Source of the DNA: PALSA-1004 sp041483135
GTDB lineage: Bacteria > Pseudomonadota > Gammaproteobacteria > Burkholderiales > SG8-41
Assembly: GCA_041483135.1 (NCBI GenBank)
Contig: JBGPFE010000002.1
Location: forward strand, 1-64,000
Direction: 5' to 3'
DNA length: 64,000 bases
Both the position numbers and the translations under genes were made by a program. This document shows positions 55,141 to 63,164 of the stretch, one piece after another; within the stretch, counting starts at the first letter, position 1, and every line of letters starts with the position of its first letter. The notes below the pieces were generated by a model that had not been told where the DNA came from, did not search any database, and saw only the letters and a program-made list of their open reading frames with translations.

Positions 55141-56355
55141 ATGTCGAAAACCGCGATTCAATGGCAGCAACAGCCCAAGTTTCCCCCGTCGCATTTCGTC
55201 GACAGCCGTATCTACACCGACCAGGAAATTTTCGAGGAAGAGCGGGCGAAGATATTCGGCAAGGTGTGGTACATCGCGTGCCACGAGTCGGAAATCCCGA
55301 ACGCCTATGACTACCGCACGTTCCAGCATCCCGGAGGGACCCCGCTGGTAATCGTGCGCGGAGAGGACATGAAGGTGCGCTGTTTCTATAATATTTGCCC
55401 GCACCGCGGCAACACGCTGCTCTACGATCCTGCCGGCAACGCCAAGCGCATCACCTGCATTTTCCACGCCTGGTCGTTCGATACCAAGGGCAATTGTACC
55501 GAGATTTCACGCGAGGAGCAGGGGTACCAAAACCGCTTTTGCAAGGCCGATTCCGGACTGCGCGAGGTGAGGACCGAGGTCGCCTACGGGGGATTCGTCT
55601 GGGTCAACGTGGATGACAATTGCGAGCCGCTCAAGGATTTCATCGGCACCGCGTTGGGCGAACTCGAGCCGTACATGAACATGCCGCTCGAGGTGTTTCA
55701 CTACCACCGCGCAGTCGTCGATACCAACTTCAAGCTGTGGCACGACACCAACAGCGAGTTCTACCACGACTACATGCATTACTTCAATCGCGTCACCGGC
55801 ATGATGCAGCCCGGTTATTTCGACCGCAAATGCGTCGGCTATGCCAACGGACATGTGCTGGTCGGATCGATGGAGATCAAGTACGACGCCTACGAAGGGA
55901 GCAAGAAGCGCGGTGTAGGCTGGCCCGGGCTCGCCCCGGGCGGCTGGATCCTGATCGACCTGTTTCCCGGCATGACCTACAACCTGCGTACTTCAGTATT
56001 GCGCATGGATACGATGGTCCCGCTGGGACCGAACAAGGTAATCATCGAGTACCGCGGGCTGGGGCTCAGGAGTGACACTCCCGAGCAACGCACGCAACGA
56101 ATGTTCGACCACAACACGATCTGGGGGCCGTTCGGCCGCAACCTGCACGAGGACCTGCTTGGCGTGCATGGTCAAGGACGGGCAATGCACTCCGGCACCG
56201 ACAGCAGCTGGGTGCTGCATGGCCGCGAAGAGAATTCGACGATACACGACGAAGTCGGCATGCGTCACTATTACGCCGAGTGGAGCCGGCGCATGGGGCG
56301 CAAGGCCTACGACCCGTCCGGGCAGCGTGAACAGCAGAGTTCGGCAGCAGCGTAA
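55141..56355 (+). CDS. Rieske non-heme iron oxygenase, alpha (catalytic) subunit
   Basis: A 404-residue oxygenase. The Rieske cluster ligands are Cys86-Pro-His88 and Cys106-x2-His109, with 17 residues between. The mononuclear iron site is at HDTNSEFYHDYMHYF, with His209 and His213. Glu206 occupies the position where naphthalene dioxygenase has its bridging Asp, as in carnitine-type oxygenases. GAGGAGG lies four bases before the ATG. It leads an operon with its own beta subunit, reductase, ferredoxin and ABC importer. That layout resembles methanesulfonate monooxygenase clusters, but the normal Rieske spacing here does not match MsmA. The substrate is unknown. Confidence 0.9.
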   Translation: MSKTAIQWQQQPKFPPSHFVDSRIYTDQEIFEEERAKIFGKVWYIACHESEIPNAYDYRTFQHPGGTPLVIVRGEDMKVRCFYNICPHRGNTLLYDPAGNAKRITCIFHAWSFDTKGNCTEISREEQGYQNRFCKADSGLREVRTEVAYGGFVWVNVDDNCEPLKDFIGTALGELEPYMNMPLEVFHYHRAVVDTNFKLWHDTNSEFYHDYMHYFNRVTGMMQPGYFDRKCVGYANGHVLVGSMEIKYDAYEGSKKRGVGWPGLAPGGWILIDLFPGMTYNLRTSVLRMDTMVPLGPNKVIIEYRGLGLRSDTPEQRTQRMFDHNTIWGPFGRNLHEDLLGVHGQGRAMHSGTDSSWVLHGREENSTIHDEVGMRHYYAEWSRRMGRKAYDPSGQREQQSSAAA

Positions 56356-56423
56356 GCTGCGCCACCGGTGCATGCTGCCGTCCCGTGCCCGGCGCGGCAG
56401 TGATCATCAAGGGGGATACTGGC

Positions 56424-56885
56424 ATGTTAGACCGTACTGCAATCGAAGAACTTGTTTACCGCTCCTGCATGCTGCTCGACGACAAGAACTTCAAGGGTTA
56501 TCTCGACCTGTGCGACCCCGGGTTCCGTTATACGATTTCCGCATTCAGTCCCGAAATCCGCAAAGACATGGTCTGGCTCGATCATGACAAACCCACCCTG
56601 CAGACCCTGTTCGACCAGTTGCCGCGTCATAACAGCGATCATTCGCCGCTGACCCGGCACGCCACCGTCTATACCATCGCTGTCGCTGCCGGCGAAGCAC
56701 AGGCCAATGTGGTGAGCGCACTCCAGGTGTTCAGGACGGCACTCGATGGCGGCACGACCGAGTTATTTGCAGTGGGCAGATACCTCGACACGGTCAAGCT
56801 CAATGGCAAGGCGCCGATGCTGCTCAAGCGTGTCGTCAGGCTCGATACGCGACAGCTCGGCATGGGCAACCACATCCCGTTCTAA
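56424..56885 (+). CDS. Rieske oxygenase beta (small) subunit, NTF2-like fold
   Basis: The ATG at 56424 (MLDRTAIEELVYRSCMLLDD) has AGGGGG upstream; the earlier frame start at 56385 is less likely. The 153-residue product looks like the SnoaL/NTF2-fold beta subunit of ring-hydroxylating oxygenases: a helical N-terminus, LDLCDPGFRYTIS and a C-terminal strand region with VGRYLDTVKLNGKAPMLLKR. It has no catalytic residues and should stabilise an alpha3-beta3 hexamer. It is 68 bases after the alpha gene. Confidence 0.85.
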   Translation: MLDRTAIEELVYRSCMLLDDKNFKGYLDLCDPGFRYTISAFSPEIRKDMVWLDHDKPTLQTLFDQLPRHNSDHSPLTRHATVYTIAVAAGEAQANVVSALQVFRTALDGGTTELFAVGRYLDTVKLNGKAPMLLKRVVRLDTRQLGMGNHIPF

Positions 56886-56901
56886 GGCGCGCCTGCGGCT
56901 G

Positions 56902-57942
56902 ATGAGAATCCAGGTCAACGCGCGCAACCGCGCCTTTCAGTTTCAGACGGGACAAGGTGCGCGCATCCTCTACGCCGGCCTCGCTGCGGGCATACATCTG
57001 CCGTACGAGTGCGGCAGCGGCACTTGCGGCACGTGCAAGGCGAAGCTCGTAGCGGGTGGAATCGACGATTTGTGGCCCGCGGCCGCAGGACGCAAATACC
57101 TGAAGCAGCCCGGCGAATTTTTAATGTGCCAGTGCGTCGCGAAGAACGACTGCGCAATCGAAGTCGCCAGTTTTGTCTATAACATGGACCCCGGCGCGTG
57201 CGTGCCGGCCTTTGGGCGCGGCACAGTCAAAAATGTCAAAACGCTGACACGGGATGTGATCAGCCTGTCAATCGAGCTTGCCGCACCGTGTGATTTCGAC
57301 GCCGGGCAGTTCGTGACAGTGCAGGTGCCGGGAGTGCCGGGGTATCGCGGCTACTCGATGGTGAATTTCGAGCGCGCCACGAAGCGGCTCGATTTCGTAG
57401 TCAAGAACAAGCCCGGCGGCGGCGCTTCGGATTGGCTCTTCAAGGGCGGCGCCGACGGGCAGCAGGTCGAATGGTTCGGTCCGCTCGGCGCGGCGACCTT
57501 TTTCCCCAACCTCGGCAAGAACATTCTGTGCATCGCAGGCGGCAGCGGCATAGCCGGCATGATGGCCATCCTGTCGCGTGCGCGCCAGGAACATTATTTT
57601 GACCAGTACAGCGGTTACGTGTTCTTCGGGGTCCGCACCTACCGCGATGCGTTCTATCTCGACGAACTGTCGCAACTCGTGCGCGAATTTCCGGGCAGGC
57701 TGGAAGTGACGGTAGCGTTGTCGGACGAGGACGTGCCGGCGCAGGCGGCGCAATCGTACCCGGCACTCAAATTCGACAAAGGGTTGGTGCATGAAGTTGC
57801 AGCCAGGCACATGGAAGGCAAATACCAGAACGTGCGCGCCTACCTGGCCGGGCCGCCGCCCGCGGTCGACGGCGCCATCCGCATGCTGTTGCTGCAGGCA
57901 AAGCTGACCGCGGACAATATCCGCTACGACAAGTTCAGCTGA
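56902..57942 (+). CDS. Ferredoxin/flavin oxidoreductase of the Rieske oxygenase
   Basis: The ATG at 56902 (MRIQVNARNRAFQFQ) gives 346 residues; the frame from 56746 lies in the beta gene. An N-terminal plant-type [2Fe-2S] domain has CGSGTCGTC plus a distal Cys in FLMCQC. The flavin domain has RGYSMVN, and the nicotinamide domain has CIAGGSGIAGMMAIL and YLAGPPPAVDGA. This architecture is that of toluene monooxygenase reductases such as TmoF. It would pass electrons from NAD(P)H to the Rieske ferredoxin encoded six bases downstream. Confidence 0.92.
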   Translation: MRIQVNARNRAFQFQTGQGARILYAGLAAGIHLPYECGSGTCGTCKAKLVAGGIDDLWPAAAGRKYLKQPGEFLMCQCVAKNDCAIEVASFVYNMDPGACVPAFGRGTVKNVKTLTRDVISLSIELAAPCDFDAGQFVTVQVPGVPGYRGYSMVNFERATKRLDFVVKNKPGGGASDWLFKGGADGQQVEWFGPLGAATFFPNLGKNILCIAGGSGIAGMMAILSRARQEHYFDQYSGYVFFGVRTYRDAFYLDELSQLVREFPGRLEVTVALSDEDVPAQAAQSYPALKFDKGLVHEVAARHMEGKYQNVRAYLAGPPPAVDGAIRMLLLQAKLTADNIRYDKFS

Positions 57943-57947
57943 AGAGC

Positions 57948-58676
57948 ATGAACAAGCGGTTTGTTTGTCCACGCAGCCAGGTACCGGCCAACGGCATGGT
58001 CGAATGCGAAGCGGAGGGAGGATTGAAGCTGCTGGTCGCCAACGCGGGTAATGATTATTTTGCTTACCAGGCCATGTGTCCACATCAGGACGTGCCCTTG
58101 TGCGAAGGACTCTACGATGGCGCGATTCTTACGTGCCATCAGCATCTGTGGCAATGGGACATCCGTACCGGCGCGGCGATCGGGCTCGCTGAGGCGCCGC
58201 TCGAGGGTTTCCCGGTGCAGGTCGAGGGTGACTCGATCTACGTAGTTGCGCAGGGCGCGCTCAACGCCGCCGAGTTGTTCGTGGGCATATCGGACAAGAC
58301 ACTGACCGCCATCATGGCGTTCGCCAAAGAAGAAGAATTCAGCACCGGCAGTGCGCTCTACAATTTCGGCGATCCGGCGGACGATTTTTTTGTGCTCGAG
58401 TCGGGGCGGGTCGAATTCCTGATCGGGCGCGACGAACGCCTGAGCCCGGCGGGCTTCATGCTGCGCAAAGGCGAAGTGTTCGGCTGGGCGGCGCTGCTCG
58501 AGAACCAGCCACAGCGCATCGCCCGGGCGACTTGCCTCGAGCAATCGCGATTGCTCAGAATAAACGGCAAGCAGGCGTTGCAAGTACTTGAAAACGACCC
58601 CGCATCGGGTTATCTGGTCATGCGCCGGCTGTCATCACTGATTGCGCGTTACCTGACATCATCAGGATCGAAGTAG
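57948..58676 (+). CDS. Rieske ferredoxin fused to a cNMP-binding-like domain
   Basis: A 242-residue fusion. Residues 1-105 form a Rieske ferredoxin with Cys44-Pro-His46 and Cys63-x2-His66, like TmoC. Residues about 115-240 form a Crp-type effector fold: SALYNFGDPADDFFVLESGRVE, then GEVFGWAALLEN at 175-186 and a C-terminal helix. The usual FGE of the phosphate-binding cassette is FGW here, though an Arg follows at the expected distance. There is no helix-turn-helix, so it is not a regulator of transcription. The sister domain on the ABC permease is very similar. The start is ATG 57948. The fusion is unusual; the ligand is unknown. Confidence 0.88.
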   Translation: MNKRFVCPRSQVPANGMVECEAEGGLKLLVANAGNDYFAYQAMCPHQDVPLCEGLYDGAILTCHQHLWQWDIRTGAAIGLAEAPLEGFPVQVEGDSIYVVAQGALNAAELFVGISDKTLTAIMAFAKEEEFSTGSALYNFGDPADDFFVLESGRVEFLIGRDERLSPAGFMLRKGEVFGWAALLENQPQRIARATCLEQSRLLRINGKQALQVLENDPASGYLVMRRLSSLIARYLTSSGSK

Positions 58677-58728
58677 GAGATTGCCGCCGAAAATCATGTA
58701 ACGCAACCCGCAGCAGCGTTTGCAGCAT

Positions 58729-58751
58729 AATAACAACCAGCTGAAGTTATT
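58729..58751 (+). other. Small hairpin before the binding-protein gene
   Basis: AATAAC (58729-58734) pairs with GTTATT (58746-58751) around an 11-base loop, just before the strong AAAGGAGGG ribosome binding site at 58762-58770. It may set a processing point or an internal promoter leader for the ABC genes; a role is not shown. Confidence 0.3.
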
Positions 58752-58774
58752 GTTAACCACCAAAGGAGGGCGAG

Positions 58775-59908
58775 ATGAAATATATCAAACGTTTCCTGCA
58801 GTATGTGAGCGCCGTTTTTGCAGGCGGCGCACTGGTCGGCAGTTGCGCCATGGCGGCCGATATCGATTTCGGAAAACCCGGGGAACCGGTCAAGCTGGTG
58901 GTCGGCTACCAGCCGTACTACACCGAGTCGTGGTCGGGCGTGATAATGCGCAGCAAAAAATTCTACGAAAAATACCTGCCAAAAGGATCGACGGTTGAAT
59001 TTCAGATTGGTCTGCAAGGTGCGATCATCGTCAACAACATGCTCGCCGGCAAAATGCATATCGGCTACTACGGCGACATGCCGGCTATTGTCTCGACCAC
59101 CAAGCAGGATGTCGCTGATATCCGTCTGGTTGGGGTAGCAGGCATGGGCTGGGACCAATGCAACGCTTTCCTGGTGCGCACCGATGCGCCGAAATTCGCC
59201 AACGATCAGGAAGCGATCAAATGGCTCAACGGCAAGACGGTGGCGGTACCGAAAGGCAGTTGTACGGACCGCTTTGCACAGGCGGTGTTCAAACGGGCCG
59301 GCATCCAGCCGTCGGCATACTTGAACCAGAACATCGAGGTAATCACGAGCAATTTCCGCGCCGGCAAGCTCGATGCGGCGGTGATGTGGGAGCCGACGAC
59401 CTCAAGGCTGGTCCTGGATGGCCTCGCACGCAAGGTGGCGACCGGCGCATCGGTGAACGAAAATGATGGCGGTTTCATAGGCATGCGCGCCGAGCTGATC
59501 AAGACCCGACCCGATGTCGTCAAAGCGTGGCTCAACGCAGAGCTCGATGCGCAGCAGTATTTCAGCGATCCGAAGAACGCGATGGAGGTCACCAAGATGG
59601 CGAAGGAGCAGACCACCGGCTTTTCAGAACGCGCGCTCTGGATGTCTGCTTACGGCACTTACCCGAAGGAAGGTGGCGGAACTCCGACGCGCATCATCCT
59701 GCCGTACACATTTACCCCAGAGGCGATGGAGCTGATCAAGCGTGCATCTGCGTTTCTCTACGAGATCAAAAGCATAAACACGCCGCAACTGCGGCCAGAA
59801 GCGATCATGCCGGAATTCTCGCAGGCGGTGCTCAAGGAACGCGGCGTCAAGGCGCCCCTCGGCGAAATAAAGCAACTGCCGGATTCCGCATATACGGGGG
59901 CGAAATAG
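58775..59908 (+). CDS. NitT/TauT-family ABC substrate-binding protein
   Basis: A 377-residue periplasmic protein. A signal peptide (about 1-28, cut after AMA) precedes a type II binding fold like SsuA/TauA/NrtA: VVGYQPYYTESWSGVIMRS, EFQIGLQGAIIVNNMLAGKMHIGYYGDMPA, and AVPKGSCTDRFAQ in the ligand region. It is the only binding protein in the operon. The family takes up nitrate, sulfonates, taurine and related anions, so the oxygenase substrate is probably a small anion. Its ribosome binding site is the strongest in the operon, fitting high expression. Confidence 0.9.
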   Translation: MKYIKRFLQYVSAVFAGGALVGSCAMAADIDFGKPGEPVKLVVGYQPYYTESWSGVIMRSKKFYEKYLPKGSTVEFQIGLQGAIIVNNMLAGKMHIGYYGDMPAIVSTTKQDVADIRLVGVAGMGWDQCNAFLVRTDAPKFANDQEAIKWLNGKTVAVPKGSCTDRFAQAVFKRAGIQPSAYLNQNIEVITSNFRAGKLDAAVMWEPTTSRLVLDGLARKVATGASVNENDGGFIGMRAELIKTRPDVVKAWLNAELDAQQYFSDPKNAMEVTKMAKEQTTGFSERALWMSAYGTYPKEGGGTPTRIILPYTFTPEAMELIKRASAFLYEIKSINTPQLRPEAIMPEFSQAVLKERGVKAPLGEIKQLPDSAYTGAK

Positions 59909-59917
59909 CGACTGCGA

Positions 59918-59999
59918 GAGCCGGCGTTCTTCATCTCAGTATTTCTGGCTAGACAACTGGCAGCCGGGAGCAGAATCCATGCTCCTGGCGTGCCGGCTC
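59918..59999 (+). terminator. Nested inverted repeats between binding-protein and permease genes
   Basis: An inner hairpin pairs GCCGGGAGCA (59963-59972) with TGCTCCTGGC (59980-59989) over a seven-base loop. An outer arm GAGCCGGC (59918-59925) pairs with GCCGGCTC (59992-59999), then CGCTTTT follows. The 156-base gap otherwise holds nothing clear. The structure should cause partial termination or protect the 3' end of the binding-protein message. Confidence 0.55.
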
Positions 60000-60064
60000 G
60001 CTTTTACCGTCGACGCTCGCAGTGCCGATGTGCCTGCATATAGCCGTATTTGCGTGAACAAATA

Positions 60065-61408
60065 ATGGAACCAATAGAACAACCGGTCATGTCCGAGCAA
60101 ATGATCGCGATTTTGAAGCAGACTATGCCGTTCCAGGTGGTGGGCGACGGATTGCTGCGCCGGATTGCCGCGCTCGGCAGGCGCGTGCCGTACGATCAAG
60201 GTGCAGTAATTTACGATGCCGGCGACATTGCAGACGACATCTACATCATCGTGTCGGGCCGCATCGAACACGCGCTTGAGCCGGGCGCTCAGGCCCGCCG
60301 CCCGGTCAAGATACTCGGTGCCGGCGACGTCTTTGGCTGGGCGGCGCTGCTCGAAAAATATCCGCATCGCCTTGCCAAAGCATCGTGCCAGGAAGCGACC
60401 GAGATCATCCGCATCAACGGCGACGAGCTGCTGCGCATGCTCGAATCGGACCCTGATACCGGTGACGTGGTGATGAGCCGTTTCGCCACCATGATTACAC
60501 ATGATTACACGGTGCCCGATCTGATAGCGCAATTGCGCCAGATCCATCGCCGCATGCACGCCGGCGATATCCAGGGCATGAACCTTACGCTGTATCGCCT
60601 GCTGCAGTGGACCAAAAGCCCGCGTCCGTACCTGATGCTGATCGGTTTCGTGCTGTTTCTGAGTTTCTGGTATCTCACGGTCGAGGTCTGGAAATTGCCG
60701 CGCTTTCGTGAGATGCCGGGTTTGACGTCCGTAGTCAGGGAATGGCTCAATCCCAATCCGACCTATGGGCTGTCAATCTACACAGAGGAGTACTACAAAC
60801 ATATCTGGGTGAGCATTTGGCGCGTGACGCAGGCCTTTTGTCTTGCTACTGCGCTCGGCGTGCCGTTCGGTCTGTTCCTGGGCTGGTCGAAAAAATTCAA
60901 GGAATACGTATTCCCGGTATTCGAACTGTTACGGCCGATTCCTGTCCTGGCCTGGGTGCCGCTTGCCATCGTTATATTTATTGCGACCGAGTCGGCGGTG
61001 ATTTATTTGACGTTTCTCGCATCCTTTTTCGCGACAGCACTGAATACCATGCTCGGTGTCGAATCGATTGAGGAATCGTACGTGCGTGCCGCTTATTGCC
61101 TGGGCGCCAGGCGCTCGCAGGTGTTCCGCCACGTGGTCATCCCCGGCGCGCTGCCGTTTATCTTCACCGGCCTGCAGATTTCGGTCGGCGTGTCGTGGTT
61201 TTCGCTGGTGGCGGCCGAAATGGTGTCCGGGCAGTACGGGCTCGGCTACGTGATCAATACCTCATATACGATGGTACGTTACCCGACCATAGTGATCGGC
61301 ATGATCACGCTCGGCTTCGTCGGCTACACCACCAGCGCAATGGTGCGCATGCTCGGCGATCACCTGATGCAATGGCGCACGCGCGAGCTGGCGTTGGGAG
61401 GGCAGTGA
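60065..61408 (+). CDS. cNMP-binding-like domain fused to ABC transporter permease
   Basis: A fusion of about 447 residues. The start is uncertain: TTG 60050, ATG 60065 (used) or ATG 60089; no ribosome binding site decides. Residues about 20-140 form a Crp-like effector domain with DAGDIADDIYIIVSGRIE and GDVFGWAALLEK (FGW at 90-92 where cAMP-binding domains have FGE). A linker is followed from about 190 by a TauC/SsuC-type permease with roughly seven helices and the EAA loop (EESYVRAAYCLGARRSQVFRH). The cytoplasmic sensor domain would sit near the ATPases. Its close relative is on the Rieske ferredoxin. ATG of the next gene overlaps the stop. Confidence 0.88.
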   Translation: MEPIEQPVMSEQMIAILKQTMPFQVVGDGLLRRIAALGRRVPYDQGAVIYDAGDIADDIYIIVSGRIEHALEPGAQARRPVKILGAGDVFGWAALLEKYPHRLAKASCQEATEIIRINGDELLRMLESDPDTGDVVMSRFATMITHDYTVPDLIAQLRQIHRRMHAGDIQGMNLTLYRLLQWTKSPRPYLMLIGFVLFLSFWYLTVEVWKLPRFREMPGLTSVVREWLNPNPTYGLSIYTEEYYKHIWVSIWRVTQAFCLATALGVPFGLFLGWSKKFKEYVFPVFELLRPIPVLAWVPLAIVIFIATESAVIYLTFLASFFATALNTMLGVESIEESYVRAAYCLGARRSQVFRHVVIPGALPFIFTGLQISVGVSWFSLVAAEMVSGQYGLGYVINTSYTMVRYPTIVIGMITLGFVGYTTSAMVRMLGDHLMQWRTRELALGGQ

Positions 61409-62268
61409 TGCCGGCCGTTATGCAGAGGGCCGCCGCACCGAGAACGACGATGCGTGGCGCGATTTCCATTGCCGACGTGGTCAAGATCTACGATCCCGAC
61501 GGCGCTGCGGTGATGGCGGTCGATCACTGTTCGCTCGAAATCAGCGCCGGCGAGATCTGCATGATCGTCGGCCCGTCGGGCTGCGGCAAAACTACGCTGC
61601 TTAACGCGATCGCCGGTTTTCACGAAATCACGTCGGGACGCATCCTGCTCGACGGCGAAGTCCTCTGCAGCACGGATAAGCCGAAAGCCGAGCCGGGCTC
61701 GGATCGCATAGTCGTATTTCAGAACGGCGCCCTGTTTCCGTGGAAAACCAATCTGGAGAACGTCGCATTCGGCCCCGTCATGCAAGGCTCACTGAACAAG
61801 GCTGAAGCGACCGAAAAAGCACTAGGCATGATGGCCGACGCCGGCCTGTCTGGGGTCGAGCATAATTTTCCGGGCGAGGTGTCTTCTGGAATGCGGCGGC
61901 GCGTCGAAATTGTGCGAGCGCTGATGAACGACCCCAAGGTGCTGCTGCTGGATGAGCCATACCGCGCGCTCGACTCGCTGACCAAGTCGGTCATGCACGA
62001 GGCGCTGCTCGAGATCTACTACAAGAACAAGGTCACGATCTTTTTTATTACCCACGATCTTGAAGAGGCGATATTCCTCGGGCATAAAGTGGCGATCATG
62101 ACGACTCGTCCATGCAAGCCGAAGAAAATACTTGCGGTCGATATTCCGCACCCGCGCGATTACAGCGTGTTGACATCAAAGCGTTTCCGCGAGCTGATGG
62201 AAGAGACCAATGAGGCCGTACACGAGGAAGCTCTGAAGGCGTTTGCTGCAGGGGAAAAAGAGGGCTGA
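61408..62268 (+). CDS. ABC transporter ATP-binding protein (NBD1), degenerate signature
   Basis: The ATG at 61408 overlaps the permease stop (TGATG). The 286-residue protein is a NitT/TauT-type ATPase: Walker A GPSGCGKTT (about 55), Q loop FQNGALFPW, Walker B VLLLDEPYRALDS, and an intact H loop FFITHDLEEAIF (about 215). The ABC signature, usually LSGGQ, reads VSSGM (about 158). It would contribute its catalytic half-site to NBD2's good signature, while its poor signature faces NBD2, which lacks the H-loop His. Confidence 0.92.
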   Translation: MPAVMQRAAAPRTTMRGAISIADVVKIYDPDGAAVMAVDHCSLEISAGEICMIVGPSGCGKTTLLNAIAGFHEITSGRILLDGEVLCSTDKPKAEPGSDRIVVFQNGALFPWKTNLENVAFGPVMQGSLNKAEATEKALGMMADAGLSGVEHNFPGEVSSGMRRRVEIVRALMNDPKVLLLDEPYRALDSLTKSVMHEALLEIYYKNKVTIFFITHDLEEAIFLGHKVAIMTTRPCKPKKILAVDIPHPRDYSVLTSKRFRELMEETNEAVHEEALKAFAAGEKEG

Positions 62269-62272
62269 ACCA

Positions 62273-63148
62273 GTGGTCGTGAGCAAAAGGTCTTTCATTA
62301 ATTCGTCATACTGGCGCGGCGCCATTTCGATCATGGTGTTTCTCGCGCTGTGGGAAATCGGCTCGCTGTCCAAGGTCTGGATCAAGTGGGATACTTTCGA
62401 ATGGCTGCGTGATGTGCTTACCGCGTTCGGCCTCAAGCCCATTTATTTGCCGTGGATCGGGGCCGTACCAGCGCCTACCGAAGTACTTCATGCATGGCTG
62501 GTCGTGCTCTATGATCCCGGTTACTGGCAGAGCTGGTATATGAGCTTGTTCCGGGTCATGTCGGGCTTTATTGCCGCAATGATCATCGGCATTCCGTTTG
62601 GCCTGCTGCTGGCGGTCAGCCGCACGGCATTCGGCATCGGCTTTCCGGTGTTCGAAGTGCTGCGGCCGATCCCGCCGCTTGCGTGGGTGCCGGCCTCCAT
62701 CATATTCTGGCCCACTCAGGAATTGTCGATCGCGTTCGTAACTTTTCTCGGCGCGTTCTACACCATCGTCATTAACGTTGTCGGCGGCGCGCGATCGATC
62801 GATGTGCGTTATTTCCAGGCGGCGCGCTCGATGGGCTCGAGCCAGTGGGACATTTTCTGGCGCATCATCCTGCCCGGCACGCTGCCGTCGATCATGGTCG
62901 GCTCGGCGGTCGGCATGGGCATTACCTGGGAGGTCGTGGTGGCGGCGGAAATGATCTCTGGCGGCGGCAGCCAGATCGGCGGCACCAGCGGCGGCGGGCT
63001 CGGTTTCTTCATCTGGAATTCATATGTCGGGGGATCGTACGAGCAGATCGTCGTCGGCATGATCTCGATCGGCATCGCAGGATTCATCTCGAGCGAGCTG
63101 CTGCGTACGCTCGGCAAGCACGTGACGCCATGGTTGCGTCTCAGATGA
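62273..63148 (+). CDS. ABC transporter permease (second)
   Basis: The GTG at 62273 is used, five bases after the ATPase stop; GTG 62279 and TTG 62243 are alternatives. About 291 residues with roughly six to seven helices, and the EAA loop is DVRYFQAARSMGSSQWDIFWRIILPGTLPSI. It has the PVFEVLRPIPPLAWVP segment shared with the first permease but no extra sensor domain. The two permeases most likely form a heterodimer, matching the two ATPases. Confidence 0.9.
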   Translation: MVVSKRSFINSSYWRGAISIMVFLALWEIGSLSKVWIKWDTFEWLRDVLTAFGLKPIYLPWIGAVPAPTEVLHAWLVVLYDPGYWQSWYMSLFRVMSGFIAAMIIGIPFGLLLAVSRTAFGIGFPVFEVLRPIPPLAWVPASIIFWPTQELSIAFVTFLGAFYTIVINVVGGARSIDVRYFQAARSMGSSQWDIFWRIILPGTLPSIMVGSAVGMGITWEVVVAAEMISGGGSQIGGTSGGGLGFFIWNSYVGGSYEQIVVGMISIGIAGFISSELLRTLGKHVTPWLRLR

Positions 63149-63164
63149 CACATGGGTAGCTGAC

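Noticed and set aside
55141..56355. Naming the oxygenase methanesulfonate monooxygenase (msmA)
   Set aside because: The operon layout is similar, but MsmA is reported to have an extended spacing between its Rieske ligand pairs, while here it is the ordinary 17 residues.
57948..61408. Crp/Fnr-type transcription regulators
   Set aside because: Neither protein has a helix-turn-helix domain; the effector folds are fused to a ferredoxin and a permease.
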